From the NCBI GenBank assembly GCA_903899795.1, contig CAIUKX010000649.1, positions 1 to 10,029 of the forward strand: a stretch of DNA of 10,029 nucleotides, written 5' to 3'. The position numbers were made by a program, and so were the translations under genes. The notes under the pieces are model-generated. The model searched no databases and was not told where the DNA came from. It worked only from the letters and a program-made list of their open reading frames with translations. Within the stretch, counting starts at the first letter, position 1; each line of letters starts with the position of its first letter. Positions 1 through 7,677 of the stretch are shown piece after piece. The DNA comes from an uncultured Flavobacteriales bacterium. GTDB lineage: Bacteria > Bacteroidota > Bacteroidia > Flavobacteriales_D > Crocinitomicaceae.

Positions 1-589
1 CCATCAAAACGGCTGATTTTTCTTCTTTCGCGACAGCAATTAGTAATCGCATAATTTCTTCCGAAGTTTCAGGATCAAGATTTCCGGTAGGCTCATCAGC
101 AAGGATCAGTGAAGGTTTATTCAAAAGCGCTCTGGCAATGGAAACACGTTGTTGCTCTCCACCTGAAAGTGCATGGGGCATTGTGTTGATTTTATGTTCC
201 AATCCTACCAATTGCAGCACATCAGTTGCTCGTTTCAACATCGCTTTTTTATCTTTCCAACCTGTTGCTCCCATTACGAAAGACAAGTTTTTAAAGACAG
301 TACGATCCGTCAATAATTGAAAATCCTGAAAAACAATTCCGATTTTTCTGCGGAGCATGGGTATGTCTCTTTTGGAAAGTTTACGTAAATCAAAATCAGC
401 TACCTGGCCGCTGCCTTCCGTTAAAGGGACTTCACCGTATAAGGTTTTCAAAAAGGTACTTTTTCCACTTCCGGTTCTTCCAATTAGGTAGACAAATTCT
501 GCCTCTCCCAATTCGAAGTTTACTTCATCCAATACAATTGATTGTTGCTGAAAAATTTTAGCGTCTCTTATTTGAATAACGTTACCCAC
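1..589 (-). CDS. ftsE: Cell division ATP-binding protein FtsE (5' part, cut by window edge)
   Basis: ABC-type ATPase that with the membrane protein FtsX forms FtsEX, which acts at the inner membrane to couple division to peptidoglycan hydrolase activation. I translated 196 codons from a GTG at 589-587 (opening MGNVIQIRDAKIF); no in-frame ATG lies just upstream, so GTG is the best start though not proven. Seen: Walker A GRTGSGKS at residues 37-44, Q-loop Gln88 in VFQDFQLL, ABC signature LSGGEQQR at 141-148, Walker B LILADEP at 161-167 followed by TGNLDPETSEE. The TLYGEVPLTEG and DFDLRKL segments are, from memory, typical of Bacteroidetes FtsE rather than of LolD or MacB ATPases. FtsE is usually about 225-230 residues, so about 30, including the H-loop His, lie outside the window. 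The gene follows the alpha-2-macroglobulin gene on the same strand after 245 bp and is probably a separate transcription unit. Confidence 0.88.
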   Translation of the reverse strand, partial: MGNVIQIRDAKIFQQQSIVLDEVNFELGEAEFVYLIGRTGSGKSTFLKTLYGEVPLTEGSGQVADFDLRKLSKRDIPMLRRKIGIVFQDFQLLTDRTVFKNLSFVMGATGWKDKKAMLKRATDVLQLVGLEHKINTMPHALSGGEQQRVSIARALLNKPSLILADEPTGNLDPETSEEIMRLLIAVAKEEKSAVLM

Positions 590-680
590 AGAAATAATTT
601 TGCTGTAAAGTTGGCGAAAAAAGAGATAAGATGCAAGTTAGACTGAAGACCGTTCGCAACAAGTTGTTCACTTTAAGACA

Positions 681-831
681 TAAGACCGCTTCGCTCAAAG
701 ACACAAAATATTAAGACTAAACTCCGGTAACTCTAGAAAGAATATCACACAATTGAAAGGATGTTAATCCGATAGACTTTCATTAAAGATTAACCGATCG
801 TGAGTCTTTTATCTTGTGTCTTTCAGTCTTA
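681..831. repeat. AGAC/GTCT-rich fold-back element between genes
   Basis: The 245-bp gap between the alpha-2-macroglobulin stop (835) and ftsE start (589) contains six AGAC motifs in one direction (starting at 640, 647, 676, 683, 699 and 714) and four in the opposite direction, read as GTCT (804, 818, 826 and 833). Three blocks pair in the right order to make a long fold-back: TAAGAC 681-686 with 826-831, AAAGACACAA 697-706 with 814-823 (10 bp perfect), and AAGACT 713-718 with 803-808. Inside the loop GTTAATC (763-769) pairs with GATTAAC (788-794). A further 7-bp pair, ATCGTGA 797-803 and TCACGAT 840-846, spans the stop codon. There is no U-tract, so this is not a standard terminator. It could be a dispersed intergenic repeat or a 3'-end RNA structure. 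I see no convincing ftsE promoter in the gap. Confidence 0.5.
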
Positions 832-834
832 CGT

Positions 835-3800
835 CTATTTCACGATAACACTTCCTCCATTACTATTCGCTCTGAAACTCGGCGCGTACATACATTCTAC
901 AATAGCAGCTCCAACAGTCAAATCTCCTTTACCGCTTGCGAAAATATCGTATTCAAACGTATGTGTTCCTTTTGGTAAATAATCAATGAAAATTTCAGTC
1001 GAAGCATCTTTGCTGATTTGGTAATATGAAACCGAAGAATAGTGATAACCGGAAAGTGTTTCTCTGGCTTCAAAACCAGATGCTTTGGAATCTTTGAGGT
1101 GTACAAATTCCATATCACGATTACTCACTACCATCATTTTTACTTTGATTTTCGTCCCGACAGGAATGGATACTCCTTGTACGATTTCTTCTTCTTTCCC
1201 ATTGTTACTCCAGTAGAAATGACGTTCCAGGCGAATGTCACCGTTAGATTTTGTCACTTTGTCCATCTCTTCCAGGTATTGGAAATGAATTGCTCCAAAA
1301 ACAGGTTGTTCATTCGATGAAGTTACCGTTACACTTCCTTTGCCGGAAGTAATCTCTTTTCCTGACCAGTGGAAGGTTGAACCGGAATCATTTTTGAGGA
1401 CACCCAAGTCCGTTCCGTCTCCCATTTTTACATTGACAACCTGAGCCAATTGATTTTCGATGGACGTCTTATTGATAAGTAAAGCATGACAAGCAATCGT
1501 GGTTGATTTTGTCGTTTCCCAGGCATTCGTTCTTTTTTGTTGAAGAAGCCATAATTGCATTTGTTGAACTTCTTTGTCCAGATTTCCAAGCTCTGTGAAA
1601 AAGGAGATTAGTGTACTTTGTGTTTCCACCTGTGACTGATTCCAATAATAACCCGTTTTGTTTTCGTTCCAGTACATTCCCATTTGCGGACGTTTGGTAG
1701 AACGATCCAAAATTGATTTCTTGATTTTATCAGCAAACACTTTATCACCCGAACGTATTGCGCTCAATCCAGCAAGTGCCTGTGTATATAAGTTTAATTT
1801 CTTCCAGTCTTTTTGCAGACATTGCATGTAGTATTTTGAAACTTCGGTCGCTTCGGTTTTGAAATAGGAACGGGCTACTAACCAGTGAATATGCAGATCC
1901 GATAATCCTGATAATTTGATTTTATCTTCTTTCTTTAAGTTGTTGAATTGAGTTGAATAGCGATCATCTAAGAATTTCAAGGCATCAAGAACCATTTGTT
2001 CATCGAATTTTACTCCTAATTGTTTCAACTGTCCGAATCCACTTACAATATGTTGTGTAATGTATACATTGGATTCAACTCCGCCGAACCAGCCCCAGCC
2101 ACCATCGGTCGATTGCATTTCTTTCAATTTGGACATGGCCGAAAGAATATTGGTAATCAGTGTATTTCCATCGAATAAGGTTGATAAATGTGCTCTTTGC
2201 TGTGCTTCGTTCTGAGCATCCATGATCCATGGAGTTTCATTGAGCAAAATAGATTTCAATTCGGGATTTTTTTCCAATTCCGACAAGAAAGCTTTTGGAT
2301 CGGATGATTTCCAGGCAGTAATTACTTTAGCGAAAGACGGATTGTCCTGAATGATTTTTTGCGCCAGGATATTTCCAAAATAACGCGAAAAAGTTTTTTC
2401 CGCGCATTCGTACGGATATTCCATCAAGTAAGGAAGACTCATCAAAGTTGTCCACAACGGTTGTGTTTGCATTTCGACATCAAGGGAAATTTTCTCTGCA
2501 GTCGGAGAAATTTGACTTACTTTTTCAAGCGTGAAAGTTTCATCACCTTTGCTCGTTTTTACAAAAGGTTTCGCTTCGCTGATCAACATTTTGTTGGATA
2601 AAATCGGAATTGGTTTTTTTTCAGCATCTGAAAAATTGCTTCCCTCCGCTTCGATGTAATAAGCCACTAATGACATTTTTCCCGAAGGAATAGCCATTTC
2701 CCAGGAAACATCTTGCGATGATTTTGCTGCTAAAGTGATTTTTTGAGTTGCAAACGTTCCAAAAAGTGAAGAAACATCTTGTTCAGTAATCGGGTCCAGC
2801 CATTTCAATCGAACATTCACCACCTGATTTGTATCAGTCGTATTGACCACTTTCGATGAAAACACAAAACGATCTCCTTCTCTGAAGAAACGAGGTTCAT
2901 TCGGTTCTACCATGACTTCTTTCTTAGCCTCGAAAAAATGTTCATAGTAGCCCGTTTTCAAATCTTTTGTGTGCGCTAAAGACATCAGTTTCCAACGTGT
3001 TAAAGCATCTGGAAGTGTGAATTCGAAACGGTAGTTACCGCTGCTGTCTGCATAAACGGAAGGATAGAAAAATGCCGTTTCATTGAAGTTGGTTCGAGGT
3101 TTCGTTGCCGGTTTTGTTGATTCGGTATTTTTTGCTTCTAAAGCAACGGTTGAATCCATTGATAGTTCCATTATGTCTTTATTTTCACCACTTTTTTGTT
3201 CGGCCATTGCATATACCGGAGATGCGCCACTATTTCCCTTAGCCATCATCATCGGTTTAGGACTATTTCTGGTTGTAACCGTTGTTTCCTCGTAATAATT
3301 TTCGCCTCCCCAGTTGGAAGAATTATTCAACAGGTTCGGATTGTAATTTTGATTCCAGTACAAATAGAAATTCGGTGAAGTGAAAAACGAATGTTCCCAG
3401 TAGTTCGCCTGAAACTGATCCAGAGAAGCGTCATACATGCCGACCAAAAGTTCTGCTTTTTTGTTCATTCCGTTCAAATCTGAAACCGTCATGTTCCACG
3501 TTTCTTTCGATCCTGGTTTCAGAAAGTCCTTTACCGTTGAAAGTTTTACGTCCAGATTCTTTTCGTTGTTGATCACGTAAATCCGTACAGATTGGGTTAA
3601 TAAATGTCCCTCTTTCATTGCGATCATGTTGACGAAGAACCCGTCTTTTTCTTTTTGAGTAATCGTAAACGGTAAGGTTGTTTGACCTTTTAGTGTCATC
3701 CATTTTCCGGAAACTTCGCCAAGTGAATTGAGGTCTTCACGGTAGACAAAAAGTTTACTGTAAGAACTTCCCATGGTCAGGTTGACTTGATCACCGACTT

Positions 3801-6702
3801 TTGCCGACGTTTTATCAGCAACGGCCCAGAATTCACTTTTGTGTTGTCCTTTTTTGGAGTTTGGCTGGATGAAATTGAATGTTTGTTCCGTTACGGATTT
3901 TTCACCTGTCTGATCAATGGTCGAAGCAACAAACTTGTACTGTCCTGCTTCGTTTTTCACTAAATCACTCAAGTTTAATTCTTGACCTGATTTCAAACTT
4001 CCTTTAAAGATAGTATCTGTTTTTTCGAAGTAATGTTGTCCGAAGTAACGAGTTGAAGGAAATTTTTTCTCAAATTCTTTTCGGGTAAAACTTGGATATT
4101 CTGCTTGCACCATAGTTGAAGTGAACCATGGATCAATTGTTTTTTTGACGATTGTGTAATCTATTTTTGCTTTTTCTTGTTCAAAGACTTCACTGTTTCT
4201 CACATGAACAGCAACTGTATTTTTTCCCCCGGCAACAATATTTTCAGGGATATCTGTGCTGATGTTATAGCTTTCTTCACCAATGTACAGCGATGTGAAA
4301 TCTTCCTGTACTTCTCCTGAAATATCTGTAGCGATTGCGTTGAATTCAAAATAAGATCCGTACATGTATTTTCCACGTTTCGGAAGAAATGTAAATGTAA
4401 AGTTCCCTTTGCTATCCGTCGTTACCTCACCTTCGATTTCTAGGTTGCGTTCCGCATAACCAATGTCACACCAACGTGGAAAATAATTGGATTGTGAGAT
4501 GGTGATTTTCACATCCGCTTTTTCGATGGGATAACAGGCGAAAGCAGTAACTGTACCAGTAACTTTCAGCGAATCGCCAATTTTTATTTTGTCTTTAAAT
4601 TCATTGAATTTTACTTCGTAAGTTGGACGTTTGTATTCCTCAACTCGTATGGATGCATAGCCCAAACTACTCGCATCTATCGAAATATTTCCGGGTAAAA
4701 AACCATTTTGAGGAAGCATGAAACTGCAGGTTCCACTTCCAAAATCATTGATAGCAACCGTTTTTTGAAACAAGACTTTTCCATTTTGATCTTTGACCGT
4801 AATTTTGGTTGATTTGTCACTCGTTAACTTTGTTTCCTGTTGATTTTTCGAGTATCCGATTACTTTGATATAAACTTCCTGACCGGGTCTGTAGATCCCT
4901 CTGTCTGTATAGATTTTATAACGATTTTGTTCACTAGGCTCTGTGTAATGATAGGAATAAACCGAACCTGAAATACTATCATCTTTGTAATGTACATCAT
5001 ACGTATAGGATTCATTGGCTTCAAAAGATGCTGATCCGTTTTCGTTGGTTACCAAAGCGGTATCAGTATAAACATTTCCTTTTCGGTTGCCGTAATATCT
5101 CTTTTCCAGGTTAATCTTTGCCCCTTCAATCGGTTGCCCGCTCCAGGAATTCATGACCATGAAATTTACTTTCCCGTTTACTTCCTTGGTCAAGACATCA
5201 ATCGAACAGATGTTATACAATTTGAAAGCGTAATCCTTCTTTTTACTTAAGGTGTCGGCTTTGAACAAGTCGGAAATAGCTTCGTCTGATTTTCCAAGAA
5301 TGAACAAGTATTTTCCATTGTCAGAAAATCCCTGGAGAATCATATCCATGTCGTGCTTCAGGTAAAGAGAATCTTTCGCAAACGTAACCTTAGTCGAATA
5401 TATTGGAGTTACTTCGTAGCTTTTCAACTCGTTTGGAGGATTACTTTTTTGGTTAATCTTGCTCACTTTATACACTTTCAACAGCGCATTTTTTGTATTT
5501 CTGTACTCAAAGTTCAACAAACTTGGTTTTCCCTTTACAAAATCACCTTTGATCGAAAAATCCAAATATTCATATTGGATAAATTTTTTCAAATCAGCCA
5601 ATTGTTTGTTGTATTCACATGTAGGATATTTGGCCAGTGAAGCGTTTATTTTCTTAAGTGCCAGTACAGCATCGTTTTTTGGATCAGGATTATTCTTCCA
5701 ATGATACGTCGCTGCATTTTGATTCATTTTATAGGCAGCATGGTATGTAAAACGACCTGAAGCAGGCGATAGAATCAAAAATTTCTCCATGCGGAGATAG
5801 GCGTTGAACAAAAGTTTTTCTCTGTCAAAGTTATTTACTTTTTCATAAGTTGAGAATTCATAGACTAAATCCAAACGGCGATCTACCCAATATGCATAAG
5901 CGTTAAGGCGTTCATTGGCAAGGCATAATTTTTCAAGGTGTTGGTACAATTGAAAATTCAGGTAATTGGAATCTGAGAAATTTTTTGATTTGGAAAAATC
6001 GGCTGTAGAACCGTAAAAAGTAGAGTCACTGATGGTTCTGTTATTTCCAGATCTGTAGTTGTTGGTTGAAAGAATAATTTCATTGGCAATGACATCAAAA
6101 ACGGTAAAGAAATACTTGGTATTATCATCACTCATTTCATCGTTTGCGATCTTCGAACTCGAGATGCGCATCAGACTTTCCGCATCATTCAAACTCATTC
6201 TCTGGTGATAGGAATAGAGTTGCTGGTAGGATTGATTGTGTAATTTTGTAGCAACACCATTGATGTCCCAAGCCAAACTTTCATCGTCAAACGTCAAACT
6301 TCCATTCCAGTAAAGAGAATTGATCCATTTTGCAATTTGAAGATGAAGAATATTGTTCATCGGAAAAGGCGTTGTTTTCGCTTTTTGAGCAAGATTCCAC
6401 ACAAACTTTTGATTTTCATCTTGTTCGTATTGAGCACGGTATAATAATTGATCCAACAACTCACACGATTTCCAATATTCAGCAACGTTATATTCCGTTG
6501 AAGCTTTTTCCTGTAGGACTAGAATTTTTTCGATGGCCTGTCGTGGTAAACCATTCTCAATCAATTGATCAACATCTCTCCAGTCATAGGTAACGACATT
6601 TGTTAACGGTGTCAACGGAGGATATTCTGTAACAACGATTTGTGAAAAGGAGTTTGAAACAAATGTCAAAAAAAAGAGGAGAGAGAATAATATATTTTTC
6701 AT
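835..6702 (-). CDS. Secreted alpha-2-macroglobulin family protein (1955 aa), thioester Gln replaced by Lys
   Basis: Large envelope protein of the bacterial alpha-2-macroglobulin family, thought to trap or inhibit proteases. Residues 1-20 form a Sec signal peptide ending SNSFS-Q with no lipobox, so the product is periplasmic or exported rather than a lipoprotein. Domains seen: a family-specific N-terminal half (about 21-510); a beta domain with NSWSGQPIEGAKI (about 510-585); MG2 (about 597-690) with YRPGQ at 604-608; a Met/Ala/Lys-rich low-complexity stretch (about 1135-1208) where the bait region is expected; the A2M domain from FFYPSVYADSSG (1211) through LPDALTRWKL to about 1300; a thioester-type helical domain (about 1400-1730) with YPYECAEKTFSR and STDGGWGWFGG (from 1531); and a C-terminal MG domain (YLPKGTHTFEYD). 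Canonical thioesters join Cys and Gln of C-x-E-Q. Here Cys1433 is present but residue 1436 is Lys (codon AAA, one base from CAA), so a normal thioester cannot form. Start ATG directly precedes the signal peptide. Confidence 0.93.
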   Translation of the reverse strand: MKNILFSLLFFLTFVSNSFSQIVVTEYPPLTPLTNVVTYDWRDVDQLIENGLPRQAIEKILVLQEKASTEYNVAEYWKSCELLDQLLYRAQYEQDENQKFVWNLAQKAKTTPFPMNNILHLQIAKWINSLYWNGSLTFDDESLAWDINGVATKLHNQSYQQLYSYHQRMSLNDAESLMRISSSKIANDEMSDDNTKYFFTVFDVIANEIILSTNNYRSGNNRTISDSTFYGSTADFSKSKNFSDSNYLNFQLYQHLEKLCLANERLNAYAYWVDRRLDLVYEFSTYEKVNNFDREKLLFNAYLRMEKFLILSPASGRFTYHAAYKMNQNAATYHWKNNPDPKNDAVLALKKINASLAKYPTCEYNKQLADLKKFIQYEYLDFSIKGDFVKGKPSLLNFEYRNTKNALLKVYKVSKINQKSNPPNELKSYEVTPIYSTKVTFAKDSLYLKHDMDMILQGFSDNGKYLFILGKSDEAISDLFKADTLSKKKDYAFKLYNICSIDVLTKEVNGKVNFMVMNSWSGQPIEGAKINLEKRYYGNRKGNVYTDTALVTNENGSASFEANESYTYDVHYKDDSISGSVYSYHYTEPSEQNRYKIYTDRGIYRPGQEVYIKVIGYSKNQQETKLTSDKSTKITVKDQNGKVLFQKTVAINDFGSGTCSFMLPQNGFLPGNISIDASSLGYASIRVEEYKRPTYEVKFNEFKDKIKIGDSLKVTGTVTAFACYPIEKADVKITISQSNYFPRWCDIGYAERNLEIEGEVTTDSKGNFTFTFLPKRGKYMYGSYFEFNAIATDISGEVQEDFTSLYIGEESYNISTDIPENIVAGGKNTVAVHVRNSEVFEQEKAKIDYTIVKKTIDPWFTSTMVQAEYPSFTRKEFEKKFPSTRYFGQHYFEKTDTIFKGSLKSGQELNLSDLVKNEAGQYKFVASTIDQTGEKSVTEQTFNFIQPNSKKGQHKSEFWAVADKTSAKVGDQVNLTMGSSYSKLFVYREDLNSLGEVSGKWMTLKGQTTLPFTITQKEKDGFFVNMIAMKEGHLLTQSVRIYVINNEKNLDVKLSTVKDFLKPGSKETWNMTVSDLNGMNKKAELLVGMYDASLDQFQANYWEHSFFTSPNFYLYWNQNYNPNLLNNSSNWGGENYYEETTVTTRNSPKPMMMAKGNSGASPVYAMAEQKSGENKDIMELSMDSTVALEAKNTESTKPATKPRTNFNETAFFYPSVYADSSGNYRFEFTLPDALTRWKLMSLAHTKDLKTGYYEHFFEAKKEVMVEPNEPRFFREGDRFVFSSKVVNTTDTNQVVNVRLKWLDPITEQDVSSLFGTFATQKITLAAKSSQDVSWEMAIPSGKMSLVAYYIEAEGSNFSDAEKKPIPILSNKMLISEAKPFVKTSKGDETFTLEKVSQISPTAEKISLDVEMQTQPLWTTLMSLPYLMEYPYECAEKTFSRYFGNILAQKIIQDNPSFAKVITAWKSSDPKAFLSELEKNPELKSILLNETPWIMDAQNEAQQRAHLSTLFDGNTLITNILSAMSKLKEMQSTDGGWGWFGGVESNVYITQHIVSGFGQLKQLGVKFDEQMVLDALKFLDDRYSTQFNNLKKEDKIKLSGLSDLHIHWLVARSYFKTEATEVSKYYMQCLQKDWKKLNLYTQALAGLSAIRSGDKVFADKIKKSILDRSTKRPQMGMYWNENKTGYYWNQSQVETQSTLISFFTELGNLDKEVQQMQLWLLQQKRTNAWETTKSTTIACHALLINKTSIENQLAQVVNVKMGDGTDLGVLKNDSGSTFHWSGKEITSGKGSVTVTSSNEQPVFGAIHFQYLEEMDKVTKSNGDIRLERHFYWSNNGKEEEIVQGVSIPVGTKIKVKMMVVSNRDMEFVHLKDSKASGFEARETLSGYHYSSVSYYQISKDASTEIFIDYLPKGTHTFEYDIFASGKGDLTVGAAIVECMYAPSFRANSNGGSVIVK

Positions 6703-6756
6703 CGTGGGTGAATCAATTTGAAAATTTGTTTTGAAGCTAGTGAAAAAAAGTCAAAA

Positions 6757-6789
6757 CAAGGCTAGTTCCCTGATTATTATTGTTGTAAA
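6757..6789 (-). promoter_or_regulatory. Possible promoter of the alpha-2-macroglobulin gene
   Basis: On the minus strand TAGCCTTG (6764-6757) differs by one base from the Bacteroidetes -7 box TAnnTTTG. TTTA (6789-6786) lies 21 bases upstream where TTTG or TTG is expected. Transcription would begin near 6751, leaving a leader of about 49 nt before the ATG at 6702. Both boxes are imperfect, so this is weak. The gene could also be read through from the 108-residue gene upstream. Confidence 0.25.
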
Positions 6790-6791
6790 GC

Positions 6792-6822
6792 TTCGAATCC
6801 TATGTGAAGGTTTGGAATCGAA
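6792..6822. repeat. Inverted repeat just after the 108-aa gene
   Basis: TTCGAATCC (6792-6800) and GGAATCGAA (6814-6822) pair at eight of nine positions around a 13-nt loop. It begins 2 bp beyond the stop codon (6825-6827) of the minus-strand 108-residue gene. In that direction there is no T-run after the stem, so it may stabilise a 3' end or weakly attenuate transcription into the large gene rather than be a true terminator. On the plus strand it is followed by only four T. Confidence 0.35.
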
Positions 6823-6824
6823 TT

Positions 6825-7151
6825 TTACTTTTGGCGACTTTTTCTATTGTTATTTCCCAGATAAACTCTGTAAGCCATTATGGACGGAATTCCAAGAATA
6901 AATGTTGTCGCTAAAGCATAACCTCTGGGTAACAGGTAAAAATCTTTGACATCTTTCATTTGCTCCGGTTCATAGCCCATTCCAATAAAATAAGACAAGC
7001 TAAGGTTCCATGGAATTTTGGTAGTTCCCATTCCCGTTTGATAGACGATTTCGCCTTCGAATAAGTTCACAGGAAACAAAAAGAAAACAGCGAGTAGAAA
7101 GATCAAAAAGAAGCAAAAAATAAACATCGGTTTTCGGAAATATTTTTTCAT
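6825..7151 (-). CDS. Small protein with two membrane segments, function unknown (108 aa)
   Basis: I do not recognise a family. The protein opens with a basic MKKYFRKP, then a very hydrophobic segment at about residues 9-28, an outside loop of about 45 residues (29-74) with NLFEGEIVYQTG, a second hydrophobic segment at about 75-96 (RGYALATTFILGIPSIMAYRVYL), and a basic tail NNNRKSRQK. By the positive-inside rule both ends face the cytoplasm. Support for a real gene: ATG start, a membrane-protein composition that is not a mirror of another gene, and a perfect TAnnTTTG box (7189-7182) about 31 bp upstream. It is on the same strand as the alpha-2-macroglobulin gene 122 bp downstream and might be co-transcribed, but an inverted repeat lies between them. 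A chance ORF is unlikely but not excluded. Confidence 0.65.
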   Translation of the reverse strand: MKKYFRKPMFIFCFFLIFLLAVFFLFPVNLFEGEIVYQTGMGTTKIPWNLSLSYFIGMGYEPEQMKDVKDFYLLPRGYALATTFILGIPSIMAYRVYLGNNNRKSRQK

Positions 7152-7181
7152 AGGTACAATTCTATCACAATTTTATGGGGA

Positions 7182-7189
7182 CAAAGATA
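7182..7189 (-). promoter_or_regulatory. -7 box upstream of the 108-aa membrane protein gene
   Basis: TATCTTTG on the minus strand (7189-7182) is an exact match to the Bacteroidetes -7 consensus TAnnTTTG. It would start a transcript near 7176, about 25 nt before the ATG at 7151. The partner element is poor: the nearest TTTG (7219-7216) is 26 bases away, longer than the usual 17-23. Confidence 0.4.
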
Positions 7190-7190
7190 A

Positions 7191-7523
7191 TCAAAAAATG
7201 AAGGCTTTGAAGTTCCAAATCTGGTTCTGATTTTCATTTTTTTAGAGACAATAAGCAAAGAAATCAAAATAGAAGAACTGAATAGCAGTAGTTTTGAAAT
7301 ATATCCTAATCCATCAAATTGCGTCTTTACTTTACTTGTAAAAAAGGATGTTTGTGAAAAAATCATGGTTTATGATGCCACAGGTAAAGTAGTTAAAATA
7401 TTGAACAACAGTTTTCAACAAGAAAAAATAGTAATAGATCTCTCTTCCTATGATCCGGGAATTTTTTGGATTGAAGTTCAAAGTACAAATAGATCATGGA
7501 AGCAAAAATTAATAGTAAATTAA
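7191..7523 (+). pseudogene. 3' remnant of a T9SS-secreted protein gene: orphan type A sorting domain
   Basis: This frame is open from just after a TAA at 7188 to a TAA at 7521-7523 but has no ATG, GTG or TTG in frame. From 7284 it encodes a clear Por secretion system C-terminal (type A) sorting domain of 79 residues: SSSFEIYPNPSNCVFTL, then VYDATGKVV, then IDLSSYDPGIFWIEVQ, ending KQKLIVN. Such domains sit at the extreme C-terminus of proteins exported by the type IX system and are removed on the cell surface. No passenger domain precedes it. An ATG at 7198 in another frame begins MKALKFQIWF and stops at once. It resembles the start of a signal peptide, so the locus may be an internally deleted gene keeping both tips (inference). 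The stretch between 7191 and 7283 is unexplained apart from EIKIEELN, which resembles the linker usually found before such domains. Asn-Pro-Ser-Asn-Cys replaces the more common NPSNG. Confidence 0.72.
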
Positions 7524-7548
7524 TCGCTTTGTAGTAGTAGGTGTGAAT

Positions 7549-7582
7549 AAAAAACGGCTTCTCAAAAGGGAGTCGTTTTTTT
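7549..7582 (+). terminator. Rho-independent terminator of the sorting-domain remnant
   Basis: The stem AAAACGGCTTCT (7551-7562) pairs with GGGAGTCGTTTT (7568-7579), with three G-T wobbles. The loop is CAAAA, and the stem runs into a T-tract ending at 7582. It starts 26 bp after the remnant's stop codon. The A-tract on the other side means it could also work for the minus strand. Its survival shows that the 3' end of the decayed gene is intact. Confidence 0.75.
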
Positions 7583-7604
7583 GTCAAGTAGGAAAACAAG
7601 AATC

Positions 7605-7636
7605 TTGACTCAATGTTCAATTTTTTCTTATTTTTT
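7605..7636 (+). promoter_or_regulatory. Likely promoter of the TPR/AraC regulator gene
   Basis: TTG at 7605-7607 is followed after 21 bases by TATTTTTT at 7629-7636, which matches the Bacteroidetes -7 box TAnnTTTG except for the last base. Transcription would start near 7643, about 35 nt before the ATG at 7678. The -33 element overlaps a small palindrome CAAGAATCTTG (7597-7607), itself next to a wider pair GTCAAG 7583-7588 / CTTGAC 7604-7609. Either could be an operator, for example for self-regulation (inference). Confidence 0.35.
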
Positions 7637-7677
7637 TTTCTTTACTTGCTGTAGCAATTGTTCTCACTTTGTTACCG

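Noticed and set aside
763..794. GTTAATC/GATTAAC hairpin as terminator of the macroglobulin gene
   Set aside because: The stem is only 7 AT-rich base pairs with an 18-nt loop and no T-run on the minus strand.
3083..3378. Plus-strand ORFs inside the macroglobulin gene
   Set aside because: They are mirror frames of a strongly supported coding region, as are the other short ORFs between 835 and 6702.
7148..7366. Minus-strand ORF of 72 codons
   Set aside because: It lies opposite the T9SS sorting-domain remnant, whose plus-strand translation is clearly a known domain, and its own translation shows no recognisable domain.
7393..7620. Minus-strand ORF of 75 codons
   Set aside because: It is antisense to the sorting domain and its terminator and runs into a T-rich promoter region; its hydrophobic look comes from AT-rich composition.
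7669..7677. Upstream TTG start for the TPR/AraC regulator
   Set aside because: It adds only Met-Leu-Pro before a normal ATG-MKKTTK signal sequence; the ATG at 7678 is the simpler start.
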